Of a DNA stretch of 64,000 nt, positions 24,793 through 34,697 are shown piece by piece (position 1 is the first letter of the stretch; every line of letters begins with the position of its first letter). Position numbers and translations under genes: made by a program. Source of the stretch: Micromonospora coriariae (GTDB lineage: Bacteria; Actinomycetota; Actinomycetes; Mycobacteriales; Micromonosporaceae). The notes beneath the pieces are model-generated. The model did no database searches, was not told where the DNA came from, and saw only the letters and a program-made list of their open reading frames with translations. The DNA lies in NCBI RefSeq assembly GCF_900091455.1, contig NZ_LT607412.1:5766001-5830000 (forward strand), read 5' to 3'.

Positions 24793-27700
24793 GTGGCTAC
24801 AGGCACGAGCGGAAACAGGCTGCGAAGACTAGCGATACCGTCGCTTGTCGTCGCCCTGGTCACCGGCGTCACCGGCGTTGCGGGATCAGCGTCGGCCGCC
24901 CCTGCGGGATCACCGGGTAACGGCGGCAGTGCCGCCGGTTACTTCACCGCCGGGTCCGACAAGAAGGTCACCCTGACCGACGGGGCCGACCGCCGACCCG
25001 GCGGTAACCGCGCGGCCACCCCGAAGGCGGCCGTCGACGAGACGGGCTCCGGCATGTACGTCGTCGAACTGGTCGAGGACCCGTTGACCACGTACACCGG
25101 TGGGGTGTCCGGCCTGGCACGGACCCGCCCCGCGGCCGGCAACCGGCTGGACGTGACGTCGGCACCGTCGCAGGCGTACCGCCGGCACCTCGACACGCAG
25201 CGGGCCGCCGTCGCCGCCGCGGCCGGCGTCAAGGCCAACGCCGTCTACACCACAGCCTTCAACGGGTTCTCGGCGAAGCTGACCGCCCAGCAGGTGAGCA
25301 CGTTGCGCGCGGACAAGCGCGTCCGCGCCGTCACCGCCTCGCGGGCCCTCGGCACTCCCTCGGCGCCGCCCCTCCCGACCACGGCGACCGCCGCCAACCC
25401 GACGCCCGCCACCCCCAGTGGCGCGGACCAGTCGGCGCCGACGGACCTCGCCGGCCGGCCGGCCAAGCCCGGCCCCGGCACGGGCGCGGGTATGGTGATC
25501 GGCGTCCTGGACACCGGCATCTGGCCGGAGAGCGCGTCGTTCGCCAAGAAGATGCCCGCCCCCGCCACCTGGCACGGCACCTGCCAGACCGGGGTTGCCT
25601 TCGTGGCCGAGCACTGCAACGGCAAGATCGTCGGTGCCCGCTACTTCGCCGACACCTGGCTCGCCGGCGGCGGCTCGGTGCCCGAGGGTGAGCTGCTCTC
25701 TCCCCGCGACATGGCCGGGCACGGTACGCACACCGCGTCCACGGCGGCCGGTCTGCCGATCCCGAACGTCACCATCGACGGTCGGCGTTTCGGTCCCGTC
25801 TCCGGGGTGGCGCCGGACGCCCAGATCGCCGTCTACAAGGTGCTCTGGAACGGCATGGGCTTCGACGCCGACATCATCGCCGGCATCGACGCGGCCGTCG
25901 CTGACGGCGTGCAGGTGCTGAACTTCTCGATCGGCTCCGATCTCGGCGATTGGGAGGCCAACACCCCTATCGGCGTGGCGTTCCTCAACGCCTCGCTGGC
26001 CGGGGTCTTCGTGGCGGCGTCGGCCGGCAACACCGGCATCGTGAGCGGCGCTATCAGCAACGCGGCACCCTGGGTGACAACGGTCGGCGCGGCGGTGACC
26101 AGGCTCGACGAGGCCACCGCCAAGCTGGGCGACGGCACGAAGCTGGTCGGCGGCTCGCTGGACGCCCTGCCCGGCGGTGGCGCACGGCCGCTGGTCTTCG
26201 GTGAGGAGGCCGGATCGCCGGACCTGGGTGCGGTCTACTGCGAACCGGGCAGCCTCGACCCGGACAAGATCAAGGGCAAGGTGGTCGCCTGCGCGCTGTC
26301 CGACATGTTCGGCTCGGCCGCCGAGATCAAGGCCAAGGGCGGGGCGGCGATGATGGTGTTCGACCCGGTCGGCAACTACCGGATCAACTCCATCTTCAAC
26401 TTCCCGGTGGTCTACCTGCCGACCGAGAAGCAGGCCGGCACGCTGTTCAACTACCTGATGCGCCACCCCAACGACGCGACAGTGACGTTGCGCACCGGCG
26501 GTGACGGCTCCAGCGTCCCCGGCGTACCCAGCGTCGCGGACTTCTCCTCCACCGGCCCGGACAAGGTCACCCTCGGCGTCCTGAAACCAGACCTGGTCGC
26601 GCCGGGATCGGACATCATCGCCGCGGTCTCACCGGCGGGCAACTTCGGGCGGCAGTACGACGCGTACTCGGGCACCTCGATGGCCTCGCCGTACGTGGCC
26701 GGCGCGGCGGCGATCCTGCGGGCCACGCACCCGGACTGGTCACCTGGCGCGGTCGCGTCGGCGCTGCGTACCACCGCCACCGACACCGTCGGCACCAGCA
26801 GCCCTCTCGACCAGGGCAGCGGATTCATCAACCTGGCCGGGGCCACCGACCCCGGACTGGTCATCGAGCCCACCGCGGCGGACCTGGTCGCCTTCAGCGA
26901 GACGGCCGTGCCGGACGGCAAGGAACTCAACCTGCCGGCCATCTCGTTGCGCGAGTACGACGGGACCCGTCCGGTGACACTCACCCGCACCCTGACCAAT
27001 GTGGGCAAGGCGCGGGAAACCTACCGCTCTTCGGTATCCGGGCTGGACGGCATGAAGGTCACCGTGACGCCGGCCTCGGTGACGCTGGCACCCGGCAAGT
27101 CCGCGACGGTCACCATCACGTTGGGTCGGGGCAGCGCGCCCTGGGACCGGTACGTGACCGGGTCGATCACCTGGCGCGGCAAGGCGCACAGCGCCCGGAT
27201 CCCGGTCGCCGCCCGTCCGTGGGGCATCACGCCCCGACCGTACGGTGACGACGGGGAGGAATTCGGCCGGATGACCAACGGCGCGTTCGGCTCGATCCAG
27301 CCTGGCTTCACCGGACCACTCGCCGGTCGCAGCACCGGTTACACGCCGATGCAGCGGAAGTCGTACTCGATGCCAGCTGGCGTCTACGGCGGCGTGTTCG
27401 ACCCGAGCGCCACCGGAGTGAAGAAGGTCGACTTCACCGTGCCGGCGAACACCGCCGGCATCATCGTCGAGGCCAACACCGACGACCCGAACACGAACCT
27501 CGACCTCTACCTGTACAAGGGCGACACCCTCATCTACAGCAGTGACAGGTTCTGGACCAGCGCGGAGCAGGCGTACAAGTTCCTGCCCGAGCCGGGGCGC
27601 TACACCGCGTACGTGTTCGCGCAGTTCCCCGGTGGTCCGGTCGTCGACTTCCAGTTCGGTCATGCCATCGTCGGCCGAAACGCGAAGTATCCGGGCGCCA

Positions 27701-27867
27701 CGCTGACGCTTCCCTCCACGGCGCAGCGTGGTGCGACGCACGGGTTCACGCTGAAGCCGAACAAGCCGCTGGCCGAGGGTGACTTCTGGGCGTACACCGA
27801 GTACAGCACCAACGGCACTGTGGTCCCCGGCAACCTCGTCTACACCCAACAGAGTTCCTGGCAGTAA
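24793..27867 (+). CDS. Secreted subtilisin-like serine protease (S8) with PA and Fn3-like domains
   Basis: 1024 residues from a GTG with CGAGAGGAGCC before it. Signal peptide ends near AASSA-type ASAAPAG (residues 1-36). An I9-type propeptide (residues 90-185: YVVELVEDP to KRVRAVTAS) is followed by a Thr/Pro linker. The catalytic triad is Asp240 (VLDTGIWPES), His310 (GHGTHT) and Ser629 (SGTSMASP). A protease-associated insert (around 470-570) and an Fn3-like domain (RTLTNVGKARETY) lead to a C-terminal pre-peptidase-like domain (FTVPANTAGIIVEAN). The order resembles plant cucumisin-type subtilases. Expected to degrade protein outside the cell after propeptide removal. No neighbours in operon. 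Confidence 0.92.
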   Translation: MATGTSGNRLRRLAIPSLVVALVTGVTGVAGSASAAPAGSPGNGGSAAGYFTAGSDKKVTLTDGADRRPGGNRAATPKAAVDETGSGMYVVELVEDPLTTYTGGVSGLARTRPAAGNRLDVTSAPSQAYRRHLDTQRAAVAAAAGVKANAVYTTAFNGFSAKLTAQQVSTLRADKRVRAVTASRALGTPSAPPLPTTATAANPTPATPSGADQSAPTDLAGRPAKPGPGTGAGMVIGVLDTGIWPESASFAKKMPAPATWHGTCQTGVAFVAEHCNGKIVGARYFADTWLAGGGSVPEGELLSPRDMAGHGTHTASTAAGLPIPNVTIDGRRFGPVSGVAPDAQIAVYKVLWNGMGFDADIIAGIDAAVADGVQVLNFSIGSDLGDWEANTPIGVAFLNASLAGVFVAASAGNTGIVSGAISNAAPWVTTVGAAVTRLDEATAKLGDGTKLVGGSLDALPGGGARPLVFGEEAGSPDLGAVYCEPGSLDPDKIKGKVVACALSDMFGSAAEIKAKGGAAMMVFDPVGNYRINSIFNFPVVYLPTEKQAGTLFNYLMRHPNDATVTLRTGGDGSSVPGVPSVADFSSTGPDKVTLGVLKPDLVAPGSDIIAAVSPAGNFGRQYDAYSGTSMASPYVAGAAAILRATHPDWSPGAVASALRTTATDTVGTSSPLDQGSGFINLAGATDPGLVIEPTAADLVAFSETAVPDGKELNLPAISLREYDGTRPVTLTRTLTNVGKARETYRSSVSGLDGMKVTVTPASVTLAPGKSATVTITLGRGSAPWDRYVTGSITWRGKAHSARIPVAARPWGITPRPYGDDGEEFGRMTNGAFGSIQPGFTGPLAGRSTGYTPMQRKSYSMPAGVYGGVFDPSATGVKKVDFTVPANTAGIIVEANTDDPNTNLDLYLYKGDTLIYSSDRFWTSAEQAYKFLPEPGRYTAYVFAQFPGGPVVDFQFGHAIVGRNAKYPGATLTLPSTAQRGATHGFTLKPNKPLAEGDFWAYTEYSTNGTVVPGNLVYTQQSSWQ

Positions 27868-27875
27868 CCGTTCAA

Positions 27876-27917
27876 CCGGGCGTGGGCCGGTGCCGATGTG
27901 CACCGACCCACGCCCGG
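27876..27917 (+). terminator. Terminator after the subtilase gene
   Basis: Stem of 11 plus 6 base pairs with a single mismatch and a 6-base loop (GGGCGTGGG...CCCACGCCC), starting eight bases after the stop codon. Confidence 0.75.
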
Positions 27918-28024
27918 CACCACCGCTCAGGTGGTGGTCGGCCGGCCGGCACGGCCGCTGACGAGGCAAGCTGTATCGCGGGACACGCATCGTCCATGAG
28001 CTTGTTCGCACGGGCTGCTGGTCG

Positions 28025-28336
28025 ATGGTCGGGTGGATCCCCTGTGTGGCCTGCGAAGGCTGTGGTGTCCTGGTCGCCTCCCGGACGGACGACTGCAGGG
28101 TGGCCCAGGAGACGCGCTTCTGCCCAGCGATGGTTGACCGGGTGGCGTGTGACGATGAGTCGGACCGCGCCACGGATCCTTTCGCGCTGATCGCCGACTG
28201 GGACAGCCCCGCGCCCGACACCAGACGATACGGCTGGGTGCCCCAACCGATCCGCCCTCGTCCCGAACTCGTCGCGACCCGCTGGGGCGGACGAGGTCTG
28301 AAGGAGCAACTTTTTCGAGATGACCCGCCGGCCTGA
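28025..28336 (+). CDS. Small uncharacterised frame, doubtful gene
   Basis: 103 codons within a 520-base stretch that otherwise holds only the subtilase terminator. The product has CVACEGCG near the N-terminus and a Trp/Pro/Arg-rich C-terminus; I recognise no family. The third-position GC is somewhat lower than in surrounding genes and no good ribosome site precedes the ATG. It lies at the edge of a region of broken genes and may be a remnant rather than a working gene. Confidence 0.25.
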   Translation: MVGWIPCVACEGCGVLVASRTDDCRVAQETRFCPAMVDRVACDDESDRATDPFALIADWDSPAPDTRRYGWVPQPIRPRPELVATRWGGRGLKEQLFRDDPPA

Positions 28337-28388
28337 CCAGCCGGCCGACGTCGGGCCTCGCTGGTCGGCGTCAGGGGCACCGAAGCTG

Positions 28389-28720
28389 TCACGCCATCAG
28401 AGACGCTTCCAGGTCGCGGCGGGTGAGGGCGGCGCGGAGTTGTAGCGCCTCGGCCGCCAGATTCTCACGACCGCCCTGCTCGCGGTCGATGGCGCAGACC
28501 ACTGTCTCCACCTGCGCGCCGATGGACCGTAGCTGCGCGCACGATGCCAGTAGTGCGCCTCCCGTGGTGACGACGTCCTCGATCAGCACGACACGCCGCC
28601 CGTTCACCGGAGCACCCTCGGCGGCCTTGTTGGTGCCGTACTCCTTGGCGCATCTGCTCAGCCTCGCATCTCGCCTGGATCAACAGCCCGGAGGTTTGGA
28701 TCGCGGCGGCCGTGGTCCCG
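28389..28720 (-). pseudogene. Orotate phosphoribosyltransferase (pyrE) remnant, truncated and frameshifted
   Basis: The complement encodes AKEYGTNKAAEG, the PRPP-binding loop VVLIEDVVTTGGALL and AIDREQGGRENLAAE, the C-terminal half of actinobacterial PyrE. In frame upstream a TGA interrupts at about 28673. Before it, GGTTAAAIQTSGLLIQ in another frame resembles the preceding PyrE segment, so a frameshift near 28650-28660 is likely. The N-terminal half is missing where the hydrolase gene begins (its stop is at 28724). A start at the GTG at 28607 would give only 72 residues lacking the substrate half. Not expected to be active. Confidence 0.8.
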
Positions 28721-28723
28721 CCT

Positions 28724-29368
28724 TCAGGGAAGGGGGTACGCAGTGAGATGGTCGGCGAGTTGCTTCGGGTGGCTGAGCGGCACCGCGTGGCCGCCGTCAA
28801 TCTCGTCCGGGACGACGCCGAGCCGGTCGGCGGCAACCCTACGTTGGAAGTCCGCCGGGAAGAACCGGTCCTCGCGTGCGAGGAGCACCTTCGTCGGCAC
28901 GTCTGGCCAGGCGTCCAGGGGCCACGGCTCGTTGCCCTCCGCGCTGACCTGGTCCCGGTTGTGTGCCGGTGCCTCCGCGACGACCTCGGCCGGGACACCG
29001 TTGTAGAACTGCTGCTCCTCACTGAGCCCCTCGGCGCCGCGGTAACTGGTGTTGGCCCACCAGTCACCGGGCCTCTCACCGGGCTTGGGGACCATCGGTG
29101 TGAGCAGGACGAGCAGCCGCACCGGCAGCTTGTCGGCAATGAGCGGCGCGGTGAACGCACCGTACGAGTGCCCGACGACCACCAGGTCTCTCCGGTCACC
29201 GATCGCGTCGACGACCGTCTGGCAGAACTCGGCGAACCCCGCGGATGTGTCCTCGATCGGCAGTTCCGGTACCACCACGTCGTGGCCGCGGCTGATCAGC
29301 TCGGGGACAAGGAGATGCCAGTCCCAGGCGCTGCCCCCGCCGCCGTGGATCAGAACGAATGTCGCCAT
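28724..29368 (-). CDS. Alpha/beta hydrolase
   Basis: 214 residues. MATFVLIHGGGGSAWDWHLLVPEL opens with the oxyanion HGG motif, VVGHSYGAF is the nucleophile elbow (Ser), LLAREDRFFPADFQRR carries the acid Asp and EIDGGHAVPLSHP the catalytic His. Length and the motif order fit small esterase/salicylate-esterase-like hydrolases. The ATG at 29368 fits the family N-terminus. Substrate unknown. Its end abuts the pyrE remnant. Confidence 0.85.
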   Translation of the reverse strand: MATFVLIHGGGGSAWDWHLLVPELISRGHDVVVPELPIEDTSAGFAEFCQTVVDAIGDRRDLVVVGHSYGAFTAPLIADKLPVRLLVLLTPMVPKPGERPGDWWANTSYRGAEGLSEEQQFYNGVPAEVVAEAPAHNRDQVSAEGNEPWPLDAWPDVPTKVLLAREDRFFPADFQRRVAADRLGVVPDEIDGGHAVPLSHPKQLADHLTAYPLP

Positions 29369-29564
29369 GCCCCGAAGCCTCACACACGGGTATGACACGC
29401 GCCTCTGTCGATGACGATGCTCTGGATACGGACGACGAAAGCGCTTCGGGACAGTCAAATCGAGGTTGAGGTCAGTAGGGTGCCGTCGATGGGGTACCGG
29501 CCACCCTGGAGGTAGTGCTCCGCGTGGCTCAGGTGACATCTACCGATTTCGAAGGAAGCCCGGC

Positions 29565-30032
29565 ATGAGCAGCCCACGCGAAACTTTCCTCCGACTGGTG
29601 AACGGTGTTTGCGACGGTCCATACGAGGACTTGGCCGACCTGTACGCCGAACAGACCCATGTCACACATCCGTTCCACCCGCTCAAGCCGCCGCCGCTGC
29701 GTAGCCGCAACGAGCTGCAGGAGCACTTCACCGCGCCGCCTCCGGTCGCCCGGACGCTGGTCCGTAAGCCAGTCGACGTGACGATTCATGAGACTGTGGA
29801 CCCGGAGGTGATTGTCGCCGAGTTTGCCTATCAGGGGCGGGTAGCCGAGACAGGTGAGGCGTTCACGGTGCCATGCGTCTTCGTGATGCGTATCCGCAAT
29901 GGGCTCATCATCGAGTCCCGAGATTACATCGACCCCATCGCCAGCGCGCGGGCTTGGGGTCAACTCGACAGCCTCTTGACCGCGCTCCGTCCGCAAAAGA
30001 GCGCCACCATCGAGGGCGCAGCCCGACCCTGA
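29565..30032 (+). CDS. SnoaL-like domain protein (NTF2 fold)
   Basis: 155 residues. RETFLRLVNGVCDGPYEDLADLYAEQTHVTHPFHP followed by VIVAEFAYQGRVAETGEAFTVPCVFVMRIRNGLIIESRDYIDPIA is the usual order of a SnoaL/NTF2-like barrel, including the terminal RDYxDP. GAAGGAAG precedes the ATG. Such proteins act as isomerases, cyclases or ligand-binding folds; nothing nearby fixes the substrate. Divergent from the alpha/beta hydrolase. Confidence 0.7.
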   Translation: MSSPRETFLRLVNGVCDGPYEDLADLYAEQTHVTHPFHPLKPPPLRSRNELQEHFTAPPPVARTLVRKPVDVTIHETVDPEVIVAEFAYQGRVAETGEAFTVPCVFVMRIRNGLIIESRDYIDPIASARAWGQLDSLLTALRPQKSATIEGAARP

Positions 30033-30106
30033 TTCGCGCCCGACGTCCTGCGCACACATCTGCCGCGCCGAGTGCGCTGGTATTGAAGCCGCCTTTCGCA
30101 CTGTCG

Positions 30107-30445
30107 ATGTCCCTGGCCGATTTCGCGAGCATCAGGTTCGCGATCTCTCCCGCCTGGGAGCTCGTCGTGAGCCTGCGCGTCCTGCGCGATCCGGGCGCGC
30201 ACGCCGTACACCTGCCCTGGGTGACTCGGCACCGAGCCGCGGTGCTCGCCGCACCCGACCTGCGTGACCTGCGCAACCTGGTGATCGCGCCCGATCACAA
30301 GCTGCCAGGCTTCCTCGCGCCAGCCCCGCACCCGCCCGTCGCCGAGCCCGAGGCCGAGGCCGAGTTCGCCGCGGTGCGGCAGACATCGGCGGCGATCGTG
30401 CGCCAGGAACTGGAGACGGTGTAAGGCGACCGGCTGCCGGCGAGG
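30107..30445 (+). pseudogene. ArsR-type regulator with DUF5937-like N-terminus, interrupted by a stop
   Basis: DFASIRFAISPAWELVVSLRVLRDP is the typical opening of winged-helix regulators with a DUF5937 N-terminal domain. The frame stops at TAA (30422-30424) after about 105 residues, but reading through gives GDRLPAR, which continues the expected ELxxxxGDRLPA segment before a further TGA. The HTH part is absent, so this looks like a broken remnant of a roughly 330-residue regulator. Confidence 0.55.
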
Positions 30446-30552
30446 TGACGCGCTCCTCGGCGACTGATGACTGCGCCGAGGAACTCCGGGATCTGGGAGA
30501 TCCGCTTGGTAGCGCCGGCGGGCGGGACGCTCCCGCCCGCCGGCGACCGGGG

Positions 30553-30954
30553 TCAGGTGACAGTGATGGTCAGGTTGATCGAGCGGGTCTCCCCGCTGGT
30601 GTAGGTGGTCGTCACCCGGGCGGTGAAGGTCCCCTTGCGGGGATAGGCATGGGTGGTCGACCGTAGTGTCGCTCCGTGCCTGACAGCGCTGTTGTCGCCG
30701 AAGTCCCACGCGTAGTCGGTGATGCTCTGCCCGGACGGCGCCGTCGCGGTGGCGGTGAGCGTGGTGGTCAGCGGCGCGGTGCCGCGGGTCGGGTTGGCGG
30801 CCAGGGACAGCGTCCCGCCCGGCTCCTGCTTGACCCCGGCGCCGTTGAACCGCAGCCAGTCCAGGGCGAGCAGGTCCGGGGTGCCACCGACCTGGGCGGC
30901 GTTGACGAACTTCGCGTACAGGGTGGTCGTGCCGGTGGGCGAGCCGGTCCGCCG
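30553..30954 (-). pseudogene. C-terminal remnant of a secreted enzyme: CBM6-like end plus PKD domain
   Basis: The complement reads TTTLYAKFVNAAQVGGTPDLLALDWLRFNG, the end of a carbohydrate-binding module, then a complete PKD domain (ITDYAWDFGDNSAV...HAYPRKGTFTARV). A stop codon stands directly before the first residue (30955-30957), and no upstream frame continues it. The rest of what is normally a large glycoside-active or ThuA/PQQ-type exoenzyme is missing, with a LacI-type operator remaining just upstream. Confidence 0.7.
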
Positions 30955-30967
30955 TCAATAGGCGCTA

Positions 30968-30981
30968 GGTAAGCGGTTTCC
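30968..30981. promoter_or_regulatory. LacI-type operator left beside the PKD remnant
   Basis: GGTAAGCGGTTTCC on the plus strand, GGAAACCGCTTACC on the minus strand, matches GGNAANCGNTTNCC at all ten fixed positions. It lies 14 bases from the truncated gene's first codon. Confidence 0.6.
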
Positions 30982-31004
30982 TGCCCTGGCCCGTCCGGGT
31001 GCCG

Positions 31005-32564
31005 TCAGACCAGCGGCACCTGCGTCGACCGGCCGCTGTCACCGGCCGCGCGGGCGGCCTCGGGCGCGGTGATCGGCACCGCGACGATCCGGCTCGGCAG
31101 CACCGGAGCGTCCCGCCCGGTGCCCCGCCGGCCGTCACCGCCGGTGGACTGCTCGTGGTAGTCCTGCTCGACGTTGACCGACCAGACGTCGTGGGCGCTG
31201 CCGGTGGCGATGTTCTCCGCAGTCAGCATGGCGGTCAGCATCGAGTGGTCCTGGTTGTTGTAGCGGTGCATGCCGTTGCGTCCCACCGGGTGCACGTTGG
31301 GCACCTCCTCGGCCAGCCAGGCCCGGATCACGTCCACGTTGTGCTGGTAGCGCTCGTCGTACACCGGGTACGCCTTCGGCATTCGCACCACGTAGCCGGC
31401 CTCCACCACGCCGGGCCGGGCCAGTCCCAGGCGTTCCAACTCCGCGGTCGCCAGCGCCACCAGATCACCATCGGGGGTACGCCACATCTCGTCGTCCTCG
31501 AAGACGAAGTACTCCAGGCCCAGGCAGGTGCGGCCGTCCTTGACCAGATAGGGCGACCAGGAGCCGAAGTTCTGGATGCGGCCCACCCGCACACCCGGGT
31601 CGTGCACGTAGATCCAGTTGTCCGGGAACGAGAACTCGGCCGGCACCACCAGCGCGACGGTCAGGAAGTCGCGGTAGCGCAGGTCGGCGGCGCAGGCCAG
31701 CACCTCCGGCGGCGGCGCCGGGCGTAACGCGGTCACCAGCTCCGAGATCGGCATCGACGAGATCACGTGGTCGGCGGCCTCGGTGCGCTGCCCGCCCACC
31801 CCGTTGACCGTCACGCTGACCGCCCGCCGTCGCTGCGGGTCGCGGTGCACCGCGGTGACCCAGGTGCCGGTCGACACCTCACCGCCGCGGTGGCGGACCT
31901 GCTCGGCGCAGCGCTCCCACATCATCCCCGGCCCGTACTTCGGGTACTGGAACTGCTCGATCAGGCTGGTCACGTCCGTGCGGTACCGCCGGGGCAGCAC
32001 GGCGTTGCGGATGGCCTTCGCCAGCGACAGGTTCTTGATCCGCTGCGCGGCCCAGTCGGCCTGCAGCCGATCGGCCGGCATTCCCCACACCTTCTCCGTG
32101 TACGTCTTGAAGAAGATCGAGTACAGCCGCCAGCCGAACCTGGCCGACACCCAGCCCTCGAAGTGCGACTGGTCCCGGGGCGGGCGCAGCCGGGCCCGGG
32201 CGTACGAGCCCAGGCAGCGCGCCGCCTCCGGCAGCCCCAGGTTGCGCAGCGCGTTCGCCGCGCTGAGTGGGTAGTTGAACAGCGCACCCCGGTAGAAGAT
32301 CCGGCTCATCCGAGGGCGGGTCAGGAAGTCCTCGTCCGGCAGGATCTCGTGCCAGAACGCCTCCACCCGGGGCACCTTGGTGAAGAACCGGTGCCCGCCG
32401 ATGTCGAAACGCCACCCGTCGCGCTCCACGGTCCGGCTGATCCCGCCGACCACCTCGTCGGCCTCGAACACCCGGACCGGCAGGCCGTGCCGGAGCAGTT
32501 CGTACGCCGCAGTGAGGCCCGCCGGCCCCGCACCGATGACCACCGTGCTGTGCTGCTCGCTCAT
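31005..32564 (-). CDS. UDP-galactopyranose-mutase-like FAD protein (NAD(P)-binding amine-oxidase family)
   Basis: 519 residues. [17 protein letters not shown] is the FAD-binding motif, [26 protein letters not shown] and [26 protein letters not shown] are strongly reminiscent of the family that includes UDP-galactopyranose mutase and related nucleotide-sugar flavoproteins. [22 protein letters not shown] forms the C-terminal FAD contact. The last 45 residues are disordered. It likely acts on a sugar nucleotide in the cytoplasm for cell-surface glycan. It is divergent from a membrane glycosyltransferase-like protein. Confidence 0.8.
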   Translation of the reverse strand: MSEQHSTVVIGAGPAGLTAAYELLRHGLPVRVFEADEVVGGISRTVERDGWRFDIGGHRFFTKVPRVEAFWHEILPDEDFLTRPRMSRIFYRGALFNYPLSAANALRNLGLPEAARCLGSYARARLRPPRDQSHFEGWVSARFGWRLYSIFFKTYTEKVWGMPADRLQADWAAQRIKNLSLAKAIRNAVLPRRYRTDVTSLIEQFQYPKYGPGMMWERCAEQVRHRGGEVSTGTWVTAVHRDPQRRRAVSVTVNGVGGQRTEAADHVISSMPISELVTALRPAPPPEVLACAADLRYRDFLTVALVVPAEFSFPDNWIYVHDPGVRVGRIQNFGSWSPYLVKDGRTCLGLEYFVFEDDEMWRTPDGDLVALATAELERLGLARPGVVEAGYVVRMPKAYPVYDERYQHNVDVIRAWLAEEVPNVHPVGRNGMHRYNNQDHSMLTAMLTAENIATGSAHDVWSVNVEQDYHEQSTGGDGRRGTGRDAPVLPSRIVAVPITAPEAARAAGDSGRSTQVPLV

Positions 32565-32753
32565 GCCGTCGCGCTCCCTGCTCACCGCTGTGGTTGAGGC
32601 GCGGCGCGTACCCGTTCTGCGGCGGACTTCACCCGCGCGATCGCACCGATATGTGCCGGTTTCGGCTCCGGCGGCGCGCGCGGCGGCGTACAACGGGAAG
32701 GGTGGCGCCGCCGGGTGGAGGGTGGGCCGGGGCGAACCGGGGGAGCGGGGCGG

Positions 32754-33989
32754 ATGCGCCGGTGGCGGAGCGGCCGGGGGCGCGCGACGGCGCTCGCCGC
32801 CCGGCTGGCAGCGGTGGCCCGGACCGGTGCACGGCTGGCCCGTCGGGTGCCGGCGCCCTGGCCGTACCTGCTCGGCCTGTTCCTCGGCGCGAAGGTGCTG
32901 CTCACCCTGGTCGGGCTCCTGGCCCTGCACGCCTGGGACGGCATCCCCGGCGCGCCGCCGGCCGACGAGACGTTGATGTGGACGCAGCAGCGGGAGGTCT
33001 CCGGGCAGCGGTGGATCTCCTTCTGGTTCGCCTGGGACGCGCTGCTCTACCTACGACTGAGCGAACTGCCGCTGACCGGGCCGTGGCGGGACTTCGGCTT
33101 CCCGCTGCTCTACCCGTTCCTGGCCCGGCCGGTCGGCGTGCTGCTCGGCGGCGACAACGCGCTGGCCCTGCTGCTGATCAGCAACGTCGCGTTCCTGCTG
33201 GCCCTCTGGTACGGCTACCGACTGGCCGAGCTGCTGCTCGGCGACCCGGACAGTGCCCGCCGGTTCACCCGCTACCTGGTGCTGCTGCCCACCGCGTTCC
33301 TGTTCCAGGCCGCGCTGACCGAGTCGCTCTTCGTCTGCCTCGCGCTGGCCGCGTTCTACCACGCGGAGCGCCGCCAGTGGCTGCTGGTCGGCGTGCTCGG
33401 CTACTTCCTGGCGATGAGCCGGTCGGTCGGCCTGCTCGTCGTGCTGCCGCTGGCCCTGGTGCTGCTCCGCCAGCACGACTGGCGGCTCGGCCCGCGCGCC
33501 CTGCTCGGTTACCTGCGGATCGGCTGGCCGTTGCTGCTGCTGCCCGCCGGGTGGTTCACTTTCATGGCGTTCTGCCGCTGGCGGGGCGGGGACTGGTTCG
33601 CCTACCAGCACGCCCAGCAGGTCGGCTGGGGGATCAAGGTGCAGAATCCGGTGCCGGTGCTGTTGGACGGGCTGGCCGGAGAGCCCCGCGACGCCGCCCG
33701 GGTCTGGTTCGCCGTGGCCGTGCTGGCCGTGTTGATCGCCGGGTTCCGCCGACGGGAGCTGCCGTACCTGGTGTACGGCGTGCTCATGGTGCTGGTGCCG
33801 CTGTCGATGGGCCCGGCGGTCTACAAGAGTCTGCTGCGCTACCTGCTCGCCGCCTTCCCGGTCGCCCTGGTGCTGGCCCGCTGGGCACGCCGCGCCACCG
33901 TCGACGTGTGGCTGACCGCTGCCCTCGCCCTGGTGCAGGGCGCGCTGTTCGTGCTCTGGCTCAGCTACTGGACCCACACGATCATTTGA
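32754..33989 (+). CDS. Polytopic mannosyltransferase-like membrane protein (PIG-V type, GT-C)
   Basis: 411 residues with about nine membrane segments. [14 protein letters not shown] after the first segment fits the Trp-Asp-bearing external loop of PIG-V-like GT-C enzymes, followed by [18 protein letters not shown] and [25 protein letters not shown], hallmarks of that family. It should use a lipid-linked sugar on the outer face. Start ATG at 32754 has GGGGAGCGG before it. The pairing with the mutase-like flavoprotein suggests joint work on an envelope glycan. Confidence 0.78.
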   Translation: MRRWRSGRGRATALAARLAAVARTGARLARRVPAPWPYLLGLFLGAKVLLTLVGLLALHAWDGIPGAPPADETLMWTQQREVSGQRWISFWFAWDALLYLRLSELPLTGPWRDFGFPLLYPFLARPVGVLLGGDNALALLLISNVAFLLALWYGYRLAELLLGDPDSARRFTRYLVLLPTAFLFQAALTESLFVCLALAAFYHAERRQWLLVGVLGYFLAMSRSVGLLVVLPLALVLLRQHDWRLGPRALLGYLRIGWPLLLLPAGWFTFMAFCRWRGGDWFAYQHAQQVGWGIKVQNPVPVLLDGLAGEPRDAARVWFAVAVLAVLIAGFRRRELPYLVYGVLMVLVPLSMGPAVYKSLLRYLLAAFPVALVLARWARRATVDVWLTAALALVQGALFVLWLSYWTHTII

Positions 33990-34083
33990 TCGCGGGCGTC
34001 GCCGCGACCCGGAGCGGACCGGACCGGCGGGCCTGTGCGAACCTGCTCTCCGACGAGTCCGAACCGCACCCCGTGGAGGCCCG

Positions 34084-34656
34084 GTGTTCGCCCTGCCGCT
34101 GACCGAGGAGGCCGAGCTGCGCCCGCTGGACCCGTGGCGGGCCGAGGAGTTCCTCGCCAACCTGGACCGGGCCCGCGAACACATCCAACCCTGGGTGTCG
34201 CCGTCCTTCGTCGCCACCGACCTGCCGTCGGCCCGGGCGGTGCTCCAGCGGTACGCCGACCGCTGGGCCCGCGACGCCGGCGGCATCTGGGGCGTGTGGT
34301 GGCGCGGCACGCTGGTCGGCGGGGTCATGTTCGTGTCGTTCGACGCGGCGCTGCGCGTATGCGAGGTGGGCTGCTGGGTCGAGCCTTCCGCGCAGGGCCG
34401 GGGCCTGGTCGCGCCGGCGGTCCGCCGGATCGTCGACTGGGCGGTCCGCGAGCGCGGCATCCAGCGGGTGGAGTGGCGTACCAACGCCGACAACGCCCGC
34501 AGCATCGCGCTCGCCCGCCGTCTCGGCCTGCGCCACGACGGCACGCTGCGGCAGGTCTACCCGGGTCCGCACGGGCGGATCGACCTCGAAATCTGGTCGG
34601 TGCTGGCCGACGAGTGGCTGGCCCGGCCAGCCGTTCCGCACCCCACCGTCCACTGA
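34084..34656 (+). CDS. GNAT acetyltransferase of the RimJ/RimL group
   Basis: 190 residues from a GTG with GTGGAGG upstream. REHIQPWVSPSFVATDLPSARAVL is typical for RimL-like N-terminal acetyltransferases; GCWVEPSAQGRGLVAPAVRRIVDWA contains the acetyl-CoA motif (QGRGL) and RVEWRTNADNARSIALARRLGLRHDGTLR the conserved C-terminal strand. Target is unknown: ribosomal protein L12-type or small amine substrates are both possible. Confidence 0.85.
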   Translation: MFALPLTEEAELRPLDPWRAEEFLANLDRAREHIQPWVSPSFVATDLPSARAVLQRYADRWARDAGGIWGVWWRGTLVGGVMFVSFDAALRVCEVGCWVEPSAQGRGLVAPAVRRIVDWAVRERGIQRVEWRTNADNARSIALARRLGLRHDGTLRQVYPGPHGRIDLEIWSVLADEWLARPAVPHPTVH

Positions 34657-34697
34657 CGACGGCGGGTTCTGTCGTACCCGGGCGGCACCATTCATCC

